Origin: Sheuella amnicola
GTDB taxonomy: Bacteria > Pseudomonadota > Gammaproteobacteria > Burkholderiales > Burkholderiaceae_B
Assembly: GCF_010499255.1 (NCBI RefSeq)
Contig: NZ_JAAGRN010000005.1
Span: forward strand, 283,772 to 347,771
Length of the DNA stretch: 64,000 bases
Reading direction: 5' to 3'
Position 1 is the first letter of the stretch, and every line of letters starts with the position of its first letter. The translations under genes and the position numbers were made by a program. Under the pieces are notes generated by a model. The model searched no databases. It was given only the letters and a program-made list of their open reading frames with translations, and had not been told where the DNA came from. Positions 53,777 to 63,873 of the stretch are shown here, piece by piece.

Positions 53777-54567
53777 TAGAGTTCATCCACCATTTCGCCA
53801 ACATGCTTACGGAAAAGATGAACACCCCAAAAGCATAAGAATATTGACAAGGCTGTCACCGGCCACAATGAATACCAATCAGGCCATTGCTGATTCACCA
53901 GGATGCCTTGATAGGCATTGATCAAATTCGTCATTGGATTAAGTTTGACCAGACCTTGAACAAACGATGGGAGAATGCTCATAGGATAGACCACAGGTGT
54001 TACCCAAAACCATAGCTGAAGGACAACCGCAAATAATTGGCCGATGTCGCGGAAAAATACATTCATCACGCCAATGGTGATACCTAGCCCTGCCGAAAAC
54101 AGGATCTGAATTGCCAGCACAGGAAAGATTGCAAAATAAACAAGCCCGGGAAACGTCCCTGTCACGATCAGGAAGACCGTAAACAATCCAAAAATAATTG
54201 CAAAATTAATGCTGGCATTGGCAATCAAAATAACGGGCAAGCATAATCTGGGGAAATTGACCTTCTTGATGAGGTTTGCATTTTCGATAAAAATGTTTTC
54301 GGCTCGACCTACAATCTCTGAAAAAAATGACCAGGTCAAAATTCCAGCGCACAGATAAATACTGTAAGCGAATGGGGTATCTGCACCAGCAAGTTTCGCC
54401 CGCATGATTTGCGAGAAGACGACCGTATAAACAATGATCATCATCAGTGGACGGATCACCGTCCAGGCCGCACCTAACAATGAATTGCTATATTTCGACT
54501 GAAACTCTCGTTTGACGCTTCCGACGATGAAGCTTCGGTGCCCCCATAAGGCTTGAATCATTCGCAT
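53776..54567 (-). CDS. wzm: Polysaccharide ABC exporter, membrane permease (second Wzm)
   Basis: 263 residues, six hydrophobic segments. K-R-E-F-Q-S-K-Y-S-N-S-L-L-G-A-A-W near 19-35, an amphipathic entry helix followed by the first membrane helix, is typical of A-band/O-antigen Wzm proteins. Together with the coupled Wzt it forms the exporter that moves the undecaprenyl-linked rhamnan-like polymer to the periplasm. The N-terminal ATG and Met3 are both possible. Confidence 0.9.
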   Translation of the reverse strand: MRMIQALWGHRSFIVGSVKREFQSKYSNSLLGAAWTVIRPLMMIIVYTVVFSQIMRAKLAGADTPFAYSIYLCAGILTWSFFSEIVGRAENIFIENANLIKKVNFPRLCLPVILIANASINFAIIFGLFTVFLIVTGTFPGLVYFAIFPVLAIQILFSAGLGITIGVMNVFFRDIGQLFAVVLQLWFWVTPVVYPMSILPSFVQGLVKLNPMTNLINAYQGILVNQQWPDWYSLWPVTALSIFLCFWGVHLFRKHVGEMVDEL

Positions 54568-54605
54568 CGGCTATTCACTTTGATCGGGTTATGACGCATA
54601 CCGTA

Positions 54606-56021
54606 TCAAACACGCCCATAATGGTCTTCAAAACGAACGATATCGTCCTCTCCTAGATATTGTCCGCTTTGAACCTCAATCAGCACCAGATCAATCTTGC
54701 CCGGATTTTCAAGCCTATGCTTATGACCAGCAGGAATGAACGTCGATTCATTTGTTGCGATCAACAGGTCTTGCTCACCGTTCACCACTTTTGCCATACC
54801 ATCGACAACAATCCAGTGCTCGCTGCGATGATGATGCATCTGTAGAGACAGAGAGGCGCCAGGTTTAACCACAATACGCTTCATCTTGAAATTGGGGCCT
54901 TCTTCAAGAACAGTGTACGTACCCCAAGGACGATGGACCGTACGGTGAAGGCGATAAGCTTCGTGACCAATTTTCTTTAACTGACCCACAATTTGCTTCA
55001 CATCTTGGGAACGTGTTTTGTCGGCAATTAACAAGGCATCAGGTGTGTCGATGACGATCAGATTTTCGACACCAACCGCCGCAACGATACGATCATCTGC
55101 CTGTATGTAACAATTTTTAACGTCATGTAAAAACGCTTCGCCCTCAATGCTGTTGCCTTGGGCATCTGGAGGTACCAGATCACCCAACGCATTCCATGAG
55201 CCAATGTCACTCCATCCAATTGAACAGGATACGACGGCTGCCTGTTTAGTTTTTTCCATCAAGGCAAAATCGATTGAGATACTTTCGGCCTGAGAAAAGG
55301 TTTTAGCGTCCAACTCGATCTGATATTGACCACTACCTTCAACCCTACGCGAGACAGCTAGGCTATTCGATACAGCCGCCAATACTTCAGGCGCATATTT
55401 CTTTAACTCCGACATTGCGGTCGCAGTAGTCATGCAGAACATGCCTGAATTCCATAGATATTTACCGCTATCCACATACGATTGTGCAGTTTCGAGATTG
55501 GGCTTCTCGACAAAACGGCGCACCTCATGACCGTCGGCCTCGATATATCCGTAACCCGTCTCTGGAGATTCGGGCTGAATACCAAAAGTGGTCACTTTGC
55601 CCGACCCTGCCAACTTAACCGCCTGCTGAACTGCCTTCGTGAATGCAACCACATCTCCGATTAAATGGTCGGCAGTTAAAAACAGCATGATGGCATCGGA
55701 GCCATAAGCTTGGTTAATGGTTAATGCCGCTGCGGCTATCGCCGGTGCTGTATTGCGCCCTTCAGGTTCCAAAATAAACCCCAAAGGCATTGGGATTTCA
55801 CCTGTTTCGCGATATTCATCCGCTGTTTTAAAAAATAAATCCCGATTTGTGACTGTTAATACTTCAACAACACCGGGCAAACCTTTTGCTCGCAAAAATG
55901 ACTTCTGCAATAGGCTTTGTCCGTCTGCCAAACGAATAAATGGTTTCGGATGTAATTCACGAGATACCGGCCAAAGTCGCGTACCGGCACCACCAGAGAG
56001 AATCACAGGGACTAATTTCAT
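54606..56021 (-). CDS. manC: Mannose-1-phosphate guanylyltransferase / mannose-6-phosphate isomerase (ManC/WbpW)
   Basis: 471 residues from the ATG at 56021. G-G-A-G-T-R-L-W-P at 10-18 begins the GTP-binding nucleotidyltransferase, F-V-E-K-P lies mid-protein, and the C-terminal cupin isomerase holds R-P-W-G-T-Y and L-S-L-Q-M-H-H-H-R-S-E-H-W. It makes GDP-mannose, the substrate of Gmd, and can also interconvert fructose-6-P and mannose-6-P. A TTG four codons upstream keeps the frame open, but the ATG has GGTGAA before it and the normal N-terminus. No phosphomannomutase gene is seen in the window. Confidence 0.94.
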   Translation of the reverse strand: MKLVPVILSGGAGTRLWPVSRELHPKPFIRLADGQSLLQKSFLRAKGLPGVVEVLTVTNRDLFFKTADEYRETGEIPMPLGFILEPEGRNTAPAIAAAALTINQAYGSDAIMLFLTADHLIGDVVAFTKAVQQAVKLAGSGKVTTFGIQPESPETGYGYIEADGHEVRRFVEKPNLETAQSYVDSGKYLWNSGMFCMTTATAMSELKKYAPEVLAAVSNSLAVSRRVEGSGQYQIELDAKTFSQAESISIDFALMEKTKQAAVVSCSIGWSDIGSWNALGDLVPPDAQGNSIEGEAFLHDVKNCYIQADDRIVAAVGVENLIVIDTPDALLIADKTRSQDVKQIVGQLKKIGHEAYRLHRTVHRPWGTYTVLEEGPNFKMKRIVVKPGASLSLQMHHHRSEHWIVVDGMAKVVNGEQDLLIATNESTFIPAGHKHRLENPGKIDLVLIEVQSGQYLGEDDIVRFEDHYGRV

Positions 56022-56149
56022 ACTTTTCACCAAGAATTAGTTAGCAAATGCTTTATGCCAGTTTGTCTAATAGTCTCACTTTAGAGACCCAAGCCATTAT
56101 CATAACCAGACAATGCGAAGTGAAGCGGATATTGAAAATATCAAATAAA

Positions 56150-57583
56150 TCAATCAAATACTGCTTTTTTCAATTGTTCGGCACTTTGTTGCCACGTTAT
56201 GTACCGAACCCCATCACTTTTCGGGTGCTTATTTTCTTTATTCAGATCAATCCAAATTTTAAATTGATCGGCTATCGAGGACTTGGCTCGATCTGAGAAA
56301 TAAAAAGCTGCATCTCCGGCAACTTCGCGAAACACTGGGATATCACGCGCAATAACCGGTATATGGTGGTGGGCAGCCTCAATTATCGGCAAACCAAACC
56401 CCTCTGCCTCGCTCGCCGCAATCAAGCAAGAACTGGCGGAGTAAATGCCTTCAAGATATTCATCACTAATACCTTGTAACCAATACAGACGCCGCCCCAA
56501 TTCAGGATGTGTTGAAATTTTATCGACAAGATTCTGTATATTCCAACCTACCTTGCCCACAATCACCAAATTGACGTCTGCGCCTTCTGCCCATAATTGG
56601 GTAAAAGCCTGAAGCATTTGTCCATAACCCTTTCTGGGCTCGATGGTACCGACTAGCAAAAAGGTAGTTTTTGACTTTAGTTGCTTAAGTACTTCGGGTG
56701 CATCGGGTGGTAAACCTTTTGTCGGCGAAGAGTTACTTAGGTCAGATCCCAAATGGAAATGCTTAATTTTGAAGTCTTTATTGACTGAAATTCGTTTTTT
56801 ATTAAGCCAGGCTTGATATTCATTAGCGATGGTTGCTGAAATACAGATTACACCGTCAAACTGCGAAATCGTTCGCAGCCATTTCGCATGAAAGCGATTG
56901 GATACTGGCGGAAAATAAGAAGGAAACTGCACAGGCAATAAATCGTAAACTACAAAGTAAACCTTTACACCGATTGAATGAATCTTGTTAAGGTAATTTT
57001 TTTCAAGAATGGTGGGGTAGCAAGCAAAATCCAGTCCCAAAAAAATATCGCCTGGGTGGATTGCAATCAACTCATCCGATTCTTGACTTCTTAATGAAAG
57101 ACTTTCGAAGTTTTCACACTGAACTTGAGCAATTTTGTATCCAATATCCTTGTTCGCATAGACTACTTTGATGTCATAGCCCTCAGGCGGATTCGACAAC
57201 AATTGCAGCAAGATGCTGCGAGATACGCGCTGAATACCTGTTTTTAAGTCTTCTTTAATTAAAAGTGAGGCATCAATAAATAATAATTTATCTGAGCCGG
57301 GTTTGCGTATTTTCAACTCATCCACTTTTCGCATCTGAAAATGGATGAAGGACAAACTTACACTCCGAAGCGCGCCTTCAACGAAGGCTGATTTAAGCGC
57401 CAAATTTTTAACGACTTTTTTGAGTGGAGAATTGAATAAGAATCGATACAGCGAGTGGCCAGCAGGTTTGATCGCATTTTCAAATAAATAATTCTTAATC
57501 CGTCCCCGTGTGGTTGGGGGCGCCGCTTTGTTCATATCACTCGCCAGATTTAAAACGATCGCAACTAAGCCTGTGACGCCCAT
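56150..57583 (-). CDS. GT4 glycosyltransferase, WbpY-like
   Basis: 477 residues. After an N-terminal extension of about 95 residues the GT4 core has G-I-Q-R-V-S-R-S, D-I-F-L-G-L-D-F, Y-F-V-V-Y-D-L-L-P, F-L-L-V-G-T-I-E-P-R-K and S-E-A-E-G-F-G-L-P-I-I-E-A. All of these recur in the second module of the 849-residue protein at 48793-51342. In the A-band pathway WbpY and WbpX are rhamnosyltransferases related in this way. The frame start at 57583 and Met17 (57535, with GGCGAG upstream) are both possible starts, and the latter has the better ribosome site. Confidence 0.82.
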   Translation of the reverse strand: MGVTGLVAIVLNLASDMNKAAPPTTRGRIKNYLFENAIKPAGHSLYRFLFNSPLKKVVKNLALKSAFVEGALRSVSLSFIHFQMRKVDELKIRKPGSDKLLFIDASLLIKEDLKTGIQRVSRSILLQLLSNPPEGYDIKVVYANKDIGYKIAQVQCENFESLSLRSQESDELIAIHPGDIFLGLDFACYPTILEKNYLNKIHSIGVKVYFVVYDLLPVQFPSYFPPVSNRFHAKWLRTISQFDGVICISATIANEYQAWLNKKRISVNKDFKIKHFHLGSDLSNSSPTKGLPPDAPEVLKQLKSKTTFLLVGTIEPRKGYGQMLQAFTQLWAEGADVNLVIVGKVGWNIQNLVDKISTHPELGRRLYWLQGISDEYLEGIYSASSCLIAASEAEGFGLPIIEAAHHHIPVIARDIPVFREVAGDAAFYFSDRAKSSIADQFKIWIDLNKENKHPKSDGVRYITWQQSAEQLKKAVFD

Positions 57584-57594
57584 CTGGCTAAAAC

Positions 57595-57625
57595 TTCAGT
57601 GGACGCAGTTAAGCGTAAGTATAAT
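57595..57625 (+). promoter_or_regulatory. Candidate promoter for gmd-rmd and following genes
   Basis: A perfect TATAAT lies at 57620-57625, 23 bases before the gmd ATG, within the 64-base divergent gap. The best -35 match is TTCAGT at 57595-57600 with a 19-base spacer, which is weak. Together with the divergent arrangement it is the most convincing promoter in the window. Confidence 0.4.
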
Positions 57626-57635
57626 AGGAGCTTAA

Positions 57636-58712
<1,077 letters not shown>

Positions 58713-59654
58713 ATGTCTCTTAACTCACGCGCTTTAAACTCTGGTGTTTTACCGCGCGTACTCATTACCGGTTTGCAGGGCTTTACCGGTCGCTATATGG
58801 CGGCCGAGCTTGAGCAAAATGGTTATGAGGTTTGGGGTATTGGGAGCTCAAATCCGGATGAACCTCGTACGCTTCAAGCCGACTTAACCGACACAGCCTC
58901 ACTAATTGCTGCCATACAAAAAGTTCAACCACAATATGTGGTTCATCTTGCTGGGATTGCGTTTGTGGGGCATGGTCAGCCCAAAGCTTTTTACGACATC
59001 AATTTGGTGGGCACCCGCAACCTGCTTGAGGCTCTTGCACCCGTTTCTGACCAACTTAGGTGCGTATTACTTGCAAGCAGTGCCAATGTTTACGGCAACC
59101 TGCAAGGTGGATTGCTAAATGAAACCAATCCTACCAACCCCGCCAATGACTACGCTGTCAGCAAGCTGGCCATGGAATATATGGCCAAGATTTGGGCACC
59201 ACATATCCCGGTTGTAATTGCTCGCCCGTTCAACTATACGGGAGTTGGGCAGTCGGATAGTTTTTTGATTCCAAAGATTGTTTCGCACTTTGTGCATAAG
59301 CGTGACACGATCGAGCTAGGCAATATGGATGTCTGGCGCGAATTTAATGACGTGCGTGACGTAGTGCATGCCTATCGCAAATTGATTGAGGCTGCTCCTG
59401 TCGAACAAACCATTAATGTGTGTTCGAGCAATCTGGTCTCTTTGCGCGATGCGTTGTCTTTGGCATCCGAAATGACAGGACACACTCTGAATGTCACGGT
59501 CAATCCAGCATTTGTCCGCCCCAATGAAGTTTTAAAGCTTGGTGGTGAAACTACTTTGCTTAAAACGTTTGTTCCTGATTGGAAACCGCGCGCCCTCAGA
59601 GAAACGCTCGCTTGGATGATAGACGCCGAATCCAAGCACTTATGCCAACTATGA
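58713..59654 (+). CDS. rmd: GDP-4-keto-6-deoxy-D-mannose reductase (GDP-D-rhamnose synthesis)
   Basis: 313 residues. T-G-L-Q-G-F-T-G at 19-26 is the Rossmann loop, A-S-S-A-N-V-Y-G at 121-128 and Tyr147/Lys151 (Y-A-V-S-K) form the catalytic centre, and R-P-F-N-Y-T-G-V-G-Q follows, all as in Rmd proteins. It reduces the 4-keto group to give GDP-D-rhamnose. The gene starts right after the gmd stop and ends in an ATGA overlap with the next glycosyltransferase. Gmd-Rmd adjacency is a hallmark of D-rhamnan loci. Confidence 0.9.
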   Translation: MSLNSRALNSGVLPRVLITGLQGFTGRYMAAELEQNGYEVWGIGSSNPDEPRTLQADLTDTASLIAAIQKVQPQYVVHLAGIAFVGHGQPKAFYDINLVGTRNLLEALAPVSDQLRCVLLASSANVYGNLQGGLLNETNPTNPANDYAVSKLAMEYMAKIWAPHIPVVIARPFNYTGVGQSDSFLIPKIVSHFVHKRDTIELGNMDVWREFNDVRDVVHAYRKLIEAAPVEQTINVCSSNLVSLRDALSLASEMTGHTLNVTVNPAFVRPNEVLKLGGETTLLKTFVPDWKPRALRETLAWMIDAESKHLCQL

Positions 59655-60778
59655 GACGTATTGGTTTCGGGGTTACAGCACTGTGCAATGGATTAACCGG
59701 CGGCGGACTGGACGGCATCGGAAACTACACGCGCGAAATCATGTCACGGATTCAATCGAATCCGGAAGTTGAGTTGATACCGTTTGCATTTAGAACCGGT
59801 ATTAGGCCGGAGATGGGAACAGGTGTTCAGCTAGGGCGATATTCTATAAATACTGCATGGTCTGTTGCGACTGGTTTGAATTTCTTCGGCATTAATCAGT
59901 TAGTCAAACGCGTAGATCTGATTCATGCGACTGATCATTATGTGCCCCGCTGTAAACCGGCGCCGATGGTGGCCACTCTGATGGATGCTATTCCCCTATC
60001 GCATCCGCAATGGTTGCGTAGCGAGTTTCGTCGAGTGAAAAATTATTTGTGGACACGGGCAGCTAATTGGGCTGACGAGGTCATCACGATATCGGAATAT
60101 TCAAAGACTGAATTATCTAAATGGGCCGGGATATCGTTAGAAAAAATCACCGTCATCCCACTGGCCGTGGACGAGAGATGGTATAGACCTGTTGATAATA
60201 ATGAGTTTGCCAGTATTAAGGCTCACTACCACTTACCAGAAACATTCTTTGTGTCGGTTGGTACGCTTCAGCCGAGGAAGAATGTTGAAAGCACAATTCG
60301 GGCTCATAGAGCGTTGAGTCATGCCGAGCGAGTACGTACGCCGTTGATCATTATTGGACGCGCTGGCTGGAAGTGCGATGAAGTCTTGCGAATGATTGAA
60401 CAAGATTCGGCTTCGGGTACCGTGCGGTGGTTGAAGCACGTTCCTGATGTGGATTTGTTACCGGTGATAAAACTCGCCACTGCCTTGGTGTTTCCTTCAC
60501 TAGGTGAAGGGTTTGGCTTACCTGTTCTAGAAGCCTTTGCTGCGGAAGTGCCGGTAATTACATCCAATACGACTTCGTTACCAGAAGTAGCAGGAGATGC
60601 CGCGATGATGGTTGATCCGATAAATGTGGATGCCATTGCAGAAGCGATGAAACGGTCACTGGAGGATAGTGCTCTGGTGGAGCTGCTGAGGCAACGTGGA
60701 CTGGAGCGGGCTAAAAGTTTCACTTGGCAAGCTTGTGCTGAAAGTACGCTACAGGTTTATAAGCAAGTACTCCGTTAA
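59651..60778 (+). CDS. GT4 glycosyltransferase, WbpZ-like
   Basis: 375 residues from the ATG at 59651, which overlaps the rmd stop as ATGA. The acceptor half shows G-L-D-G-I-G-N-Y and H-A-T-D-H. The donor half has F-V-S-V-G-T-L-Q-P-R-K-N and P-S-L-G-E-G-F-G-L-P-V-L-E-A. In the A-band scheme WbpZ adds the first D-rhamnose to the lipid-linked primer, and position and family agree. An ATG at 59642 and a long upstream TTG are alternatives that would lie deeper inside rmd. Confidence 0.85.
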   Translation: MRRIGFGVTALCNGLTGGGLDGIGNYTREIMSRIQSNPEVELIPFAFRTGIRPEMGTGVQLGRYSINTAWSVATGLNFFGINQLVKRVDLIHATDHYVPRCKPAPMVATLMDAIPLSHPQWLRSEFRRVKNYLWTRAANWADEVITISEYSKTELSKWAGISLEKITVIPLAVDERWYRPVDNNEFASIKAHYHLPETFFVSVGTLQPRKNVESTIRAHRALSHAERVRTPLIIIGRAGWKCDEVLRMIEQDSASGTVRWLKHVPDVDLLPVIKLATALVFPSLGEGFGLPVLEAFAAEVPVITSNTTSLPEVAGDAAMMVDPINVDAIAEAMKRSLEDSALVELLRQRGLERAKSFTWQACAESTLQVYKQVLR

Positions 60779-60814
60779 TTCGACTTCGGCATTTCAGGCC
60801 TAATCAGGATTCGA

Positions 60815-62086
60815 ATGAAATTACTTATCACGGGCGCAACGGGATATATCGGTCTACGACTAGTGCGTGCTGCGCAGGCGAGTGGACATCAGGTTTTCAT
60901 TGCGGGGCGGGCATCAGGCAATATATTTTTTGATTTATCAAAACCGCAACCAGTCGTTTTGCCGGAAAAATTTGACGCTATTCTTCATCTTGCTGCAATC
61001 ACCTCGTCTAGCGCAACGAATCCTGATGCGGAAATTGGTGCTGCAGAACAACTGATTGACGCAGCAGTCTTGCAAAATTCGCGAGTTATTTTTGTTTCAA
61101 GTCAGGCTTCGCGCGAAGATGCGCCGACTGATTATGGGCGCACAAAATGGAAAATCGAACAACGAGTCCTTGCGGCCAATGGGCATGTGGTCCGCCCCGG
61201 TCAAGTTTATGGCGGATTTGAAAGCGGGCTCTTTGGTGTTCTCGCCACTGCCGTTCGTAAGTTACCTGCTTATCCAGCATTTATACCGGCGCCGAGTATT
61301 CAACCGGTACACGTCGATGATCTCGTTGCCGCATTATTAAGTTGCGCTTCAAATGGCGCGCTTCAGTCTTCTATATTTAACATTGGGGCAGAAACACCAA
61401 TCTCATTTACGAGGTTTCTTCAATCAATTTCAAAATATTGGATTGGAAGATTAAGAGTTCCCATTCCTGTTCCAGTATTGCTTATTAGGCTTGTCATTAC
61501 AGCTATAGGTGAAAAACTTCGTACCAAATTAGGTTTGGAACGATTAAATTCTCTGTTCGATCTTCAACCAATGCAGACGCAACATGACTTGCAACGACTC
61601 GGCATTAAGTTACGTAGTCTTGATAGCGGCATGCATCGATCAGGATTGCGCAAAAGACGTGACTTAGCGTTGGAGGGTCAAGCACTTTTAAGTTATGTAT
61701 TTGGAACAAAAACCTCTTCAGAACTTATTCGTAAATACATTCGTTGTATTGAACAATTACGCAATGGTCGAGCAATAGGTCTCAAAGAACGATATCTGAA
61801 TATCCCTAAACTTATTCATCTAATTGATTTAAAGAATATTAATAATATTGATTTAGGTCAGGAATTCATCTGGCGCTTAAATGCTGCTGTGCTCATTTCA
61901 GAGGCGAGTATTATTGGGGCAGAGCGATTTCTCGGAATAGGGCACTCATCGAATCTGATTAGTAACGGGTTTTGTATTTTTAGTGCTGTTGTTCAAGAAA
62001 TACTTTGGCGTATTGTTCGCGTATTAATGATGCCGATTATTAAAAATCCATTTGCCCTTAAAACCGATAGCGAGAAACAAGCATGA
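60815..62086 (+). CDS. SDR-family NAD-dependent epimerase-like protein with long C-terminal extension
   Basis: 423 residues. T-G-A-T-G-Y-I-G at 6-13, S-S-Q-A-S at 95-99 and Tyr107/Lys111 (D-Y-G-R-T-K) define an extended SDR, and R-P-G-Q-V-Y-G and V-H-V-D-D-L-V continue the pattern to about residue 210. The last 200 residues, with a membrane-like helix near 220-240, are not part of a standard epimerase and I recognise no domain there. AGGA six bases before the ATG. The stop overlaps the oxidoreductase start (ATGA), so the two are probably one functional pair. Composition becomes AT-richer in the second half. Confidence 0.72.
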   Translation: MKLLITGATGYIGLRLVRAAQASGHQVFIAGRASGNIFFDLSKPQPVVLPEKFDAILHLAAITSSSATNPDAEIGAAEQLIDAAVLQNSRVIFVSSQASREDAPTDYGRTKWKIEQRVLAANGHVVRPGQVYGGFESGLFGVLATAVRKLPAYPAFIPAPSIQPVHVDDLVAALLSCASNGALQSSIFNIGAETPISFTRFLQSISKYWIGRLRVPIPVPVLLIRLVITAIGEKLRTKLGLERLNSLFDLQPMQTQHDLQRLGIKLRSLDSGMHRSGLRKRRDLALEGQALLSYVFGTKTSSELIRKYIRCIEQLRNGRAIGLKERYLNIPKLIHLIDLKNINNIDLGQEFIWRLNAAVLISEASIIGAERFLGIGHSSNLISNGFCIFSAVVQEILWRIVRVLMMPIIKNPFALKTDSEKQA

Positions 62087-63693
62087 ACCAAAGCATGCCT
62101 GATTTCGATGTCATCATTGTAGGAAGCGGACCAGCTGGAGTTTCTGTCGCGTTTCCCCTAGTTCAAGCAGGGCTTAAGGTATTGATGGTTGATGGGGGAC
62201 ATGATTCAAATGTTTCCGCTCCAGATATGCCATATCTTGCAAGTAGGCAAACGGATAAAAATCAATCTGACTGGATGCTTGGGAAAGATTTTCATGCTCT
62301 TCGTTTTGCTGCAGCACCTTCACCCAAACTTCGAGCCCCGACCCATTCTTATGTTTTTGATAGCTTCGAAAAACTAAACAATATCGAAGGTGATAATTTT
62401 GTTACGACAGGCTCTCTTGCAAGCGGAGGCCTGTCAAATGCGTGGGGATGTGGTGTTGCAAGACTATCTCTTCAAGAACTGAAAGCATTTCCTTTCTCTT
62501 CCGAAGAAATTGAAGCATCGTATGCAGCAGTTGCAAATCGGATCGGTATTAGCGGGAAAAATGATGATGATTTATCTGATTACTTTAGATTAGATGAATA
62601 TGCAGATCAACCTATTTCAATGGATGCCTTGCAAACAAAAATGCTTGCGAGATATCAGTCAAAAGCTTCAAATTTTCATGCGCTAGGAATTAAATTTGGT
62701 CGATCTCGCGTAGCTGTTTTAAGTGCCGATCGCAAAGATCGCCAAGCATGTGATTTATCCGGAAATTGTCTCTGGGGATGTCATCGAAAATCTTTATATT
62801 CATCCCGGAGTGATTTAAGTACGCTGAAAAAATTTACTAATTTTCATTATCGCCCAGGTTTTTTGGTCGAGAACGTTTTTTTGCATAATCATCGACCTAC
62901 CGTTCAAGGGCGAAGTTTATCCAACCTACTTGGGGGAAATGCAACACTAAGCGCACATAAAGTCATGCTTGCCGCAGGTACGCTTGCGACTTCGCGACTG
63001 TCGATGATTGCACTCAAATTAAATCGCCTCCTCACGATGCAATCAACTCCGGTTGCTGCCTTTATGCTCTGGTTACCTACTATGCTTGGTACACCTCGCA
63101 CAGCATCTTTTGGGCTTGGACAGCTATCCTTTGCTTTGTCGTTAAATCATGGGATTTCTGGTTTTGGCTCATTATTCAATACAACGGGTATACCAATTTC
63201 TGAGTTTTCAAAGTACATGCCTTTGAACAAACCCCTTGGGATTCAAGTGCTTAAGTCCTTGTTATCCTCGTGTGTGGTCGGGAATATATACTTGCCAGGA
63301 TCTTTTACAGACGTATCACTTCAACTTGATCAGAACAAAGTGTTGAAAGTTAGTGGCAAATATAAAACTGAAGTATCGCGACTAATGGACGATGCAAAAA
63401 ATCTTTTGCGTCGCAGCTTTATGAGATTGGGCGCATTAATGCTCCCGGGAAGTTTTACGTTAAGCAAACCTGGAGGTGATATTCATCATGCATGCAGCTT
63501 GCCGATGCGAGAAAATCCGACTTTAGGTGAAACAGATCGTAATGGGGAGTTGTTTGGTTTAGCTGGAGTGCATATAGTGGATGGGGCTAGCTTGTCAGCA
63601 CTATCAGAGAAGTCGCATACGTTGACAATTATGGCTAATGCAGATCGGATTGGAAGATTGGTAGCTGAAGATATGGTTTTAGGTAAAAATTAA
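62083..63693 (+). CDS. GMC-type FAD-dependent oxidoreductase
   Basis: 536 residues. V-G-S-G-P-A-G at 13-19 binds FAD, G-G-L-S-N-A-W-G-C-G at 115-124 is the second FAD loop of GMC proteins, and the C-terminus has D-I-H-H-A-C near 460 and H-T-L-T-I-M-A-N-A-D-R-I-G from 512, the usual catalytic His and FAD-closing helix. C-D-L-S-G-N-C-L-W-G-C (Cys223, 229 and 233) is a Cys cluster seen in some bacterial GMC enzymes. Such enzymes oxidise alcohol groups, including sugars. Coupled by ATGA to an SDR gene, it may oxidise a sugar or glycolipid intermediate. Its substrate is unknown. Confidence 0.82.
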   Translation: MNQSMPDFDVIIVGSGPAGVSVAFPLVQAGLKVLMVDGGHDSNVSAPDMPYLASRQTDKNQSDWMLGKDFHALRFAAAPSPKLRAPTHSYVFDSFEKLNNIEGDNFVTTGSLASGGLSNAWGCGVARLSLQELKAFPFSSEEIEASYAAVANRIGISGKNDDDLSDYFRLDEYADQPISMDALQTKMLARYQSKASNFHALGIKFGRSRVAVLSADRKDRQACDLSGNCLWGCHRKSLYSSRSDLSTLKKFTNFHYRPGFLVENVFLHNHRPTVQGRSLSNLLGGNATLSAHKVMLAAGTLATSRLSMIALKLNRLLTMQSTPVAAFMLWLPTMLGTPRTASFGLGQLSFALSLNHGISGFGSLFNTTGIPISEFSKYMPLNKPLGIQVLKSLLSSCVVGNIYLPGSFTDVSLQLDQNKVLKVSGKYKTEVSRLMDDAKNLLRRSFMRLGALMLPGSFTLSKPGGDIHHACSLPMRENPTLGETDRNGELFGLAGVHIVDGASLSALSEKSHTLTIMANADRIGRLVAEDMVLGKN

Positions 63694-63768
63694 CAATCCA
63701 ATCTCTGCTGATGGTTTATCAAAAAATATGAGGCTGTAAATAATTCTGTGTAAATGCTGACGGAGTAA

Positions 63769-63873
63769 TCATTGGTGATTGGTAACCCGATCGCCAAATT
63801 CAATCACAAATCGATTCAAAGCCGTTTTCCAATTTTGAATCGGCATAGTCCATTTCCTCGAAGCCTGTTCAAT
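63769..63873 (-). pseudogene. IS256-family transposase, last 34 codons only (interrupted)
   Basis: On the minus strand the codons read A-S-R-K-W-T-M-P-I-Q-N-W, then A-L-N-R-F-V-I-E-F-G-D-R before TGA at 63771-63769. This is the well-known C-terminus of IS256-family transposases. The homology stops abruptly at 63873, within one codon of the adjacent IS66 terminus, so the gene was broken by insertion. Confidence 0.78.
63866..63873. repeat. Presumed 8-bp target site duplication of the IS66-type element
   Basis: TGTTCAAT lies immediately outside the IS66-like terminus. IS66 elements duplicate 8 bp on insertion, so a second copy is expected beyond the window. Only one copy can be seen. Confidence 0.35.

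Larger units (their letters stand above)
63730..63873 (-). mobile_element. Right-end remnant of an IS256-family element
   Basis: The plus strand from 63730 begins GAGGCTGTAAATAATTCTG, which looks like an IS256-family terminal inverted repeat. It is followed by a minus-strand transposase C-terminus and stops at 63873, where an IS66-type terminus begins. The rest of the IS256 element, if intact, would lie beyond the IS66 copy outside the window. Confidence 0.65.

Noticed and set aside
59579..59650. Upstream TTG start for the WbpZ-like gene
   Set aside because: It would overlap rmd by 76 bases, while ATGA coupling at 59651 begins exactly at the domain.
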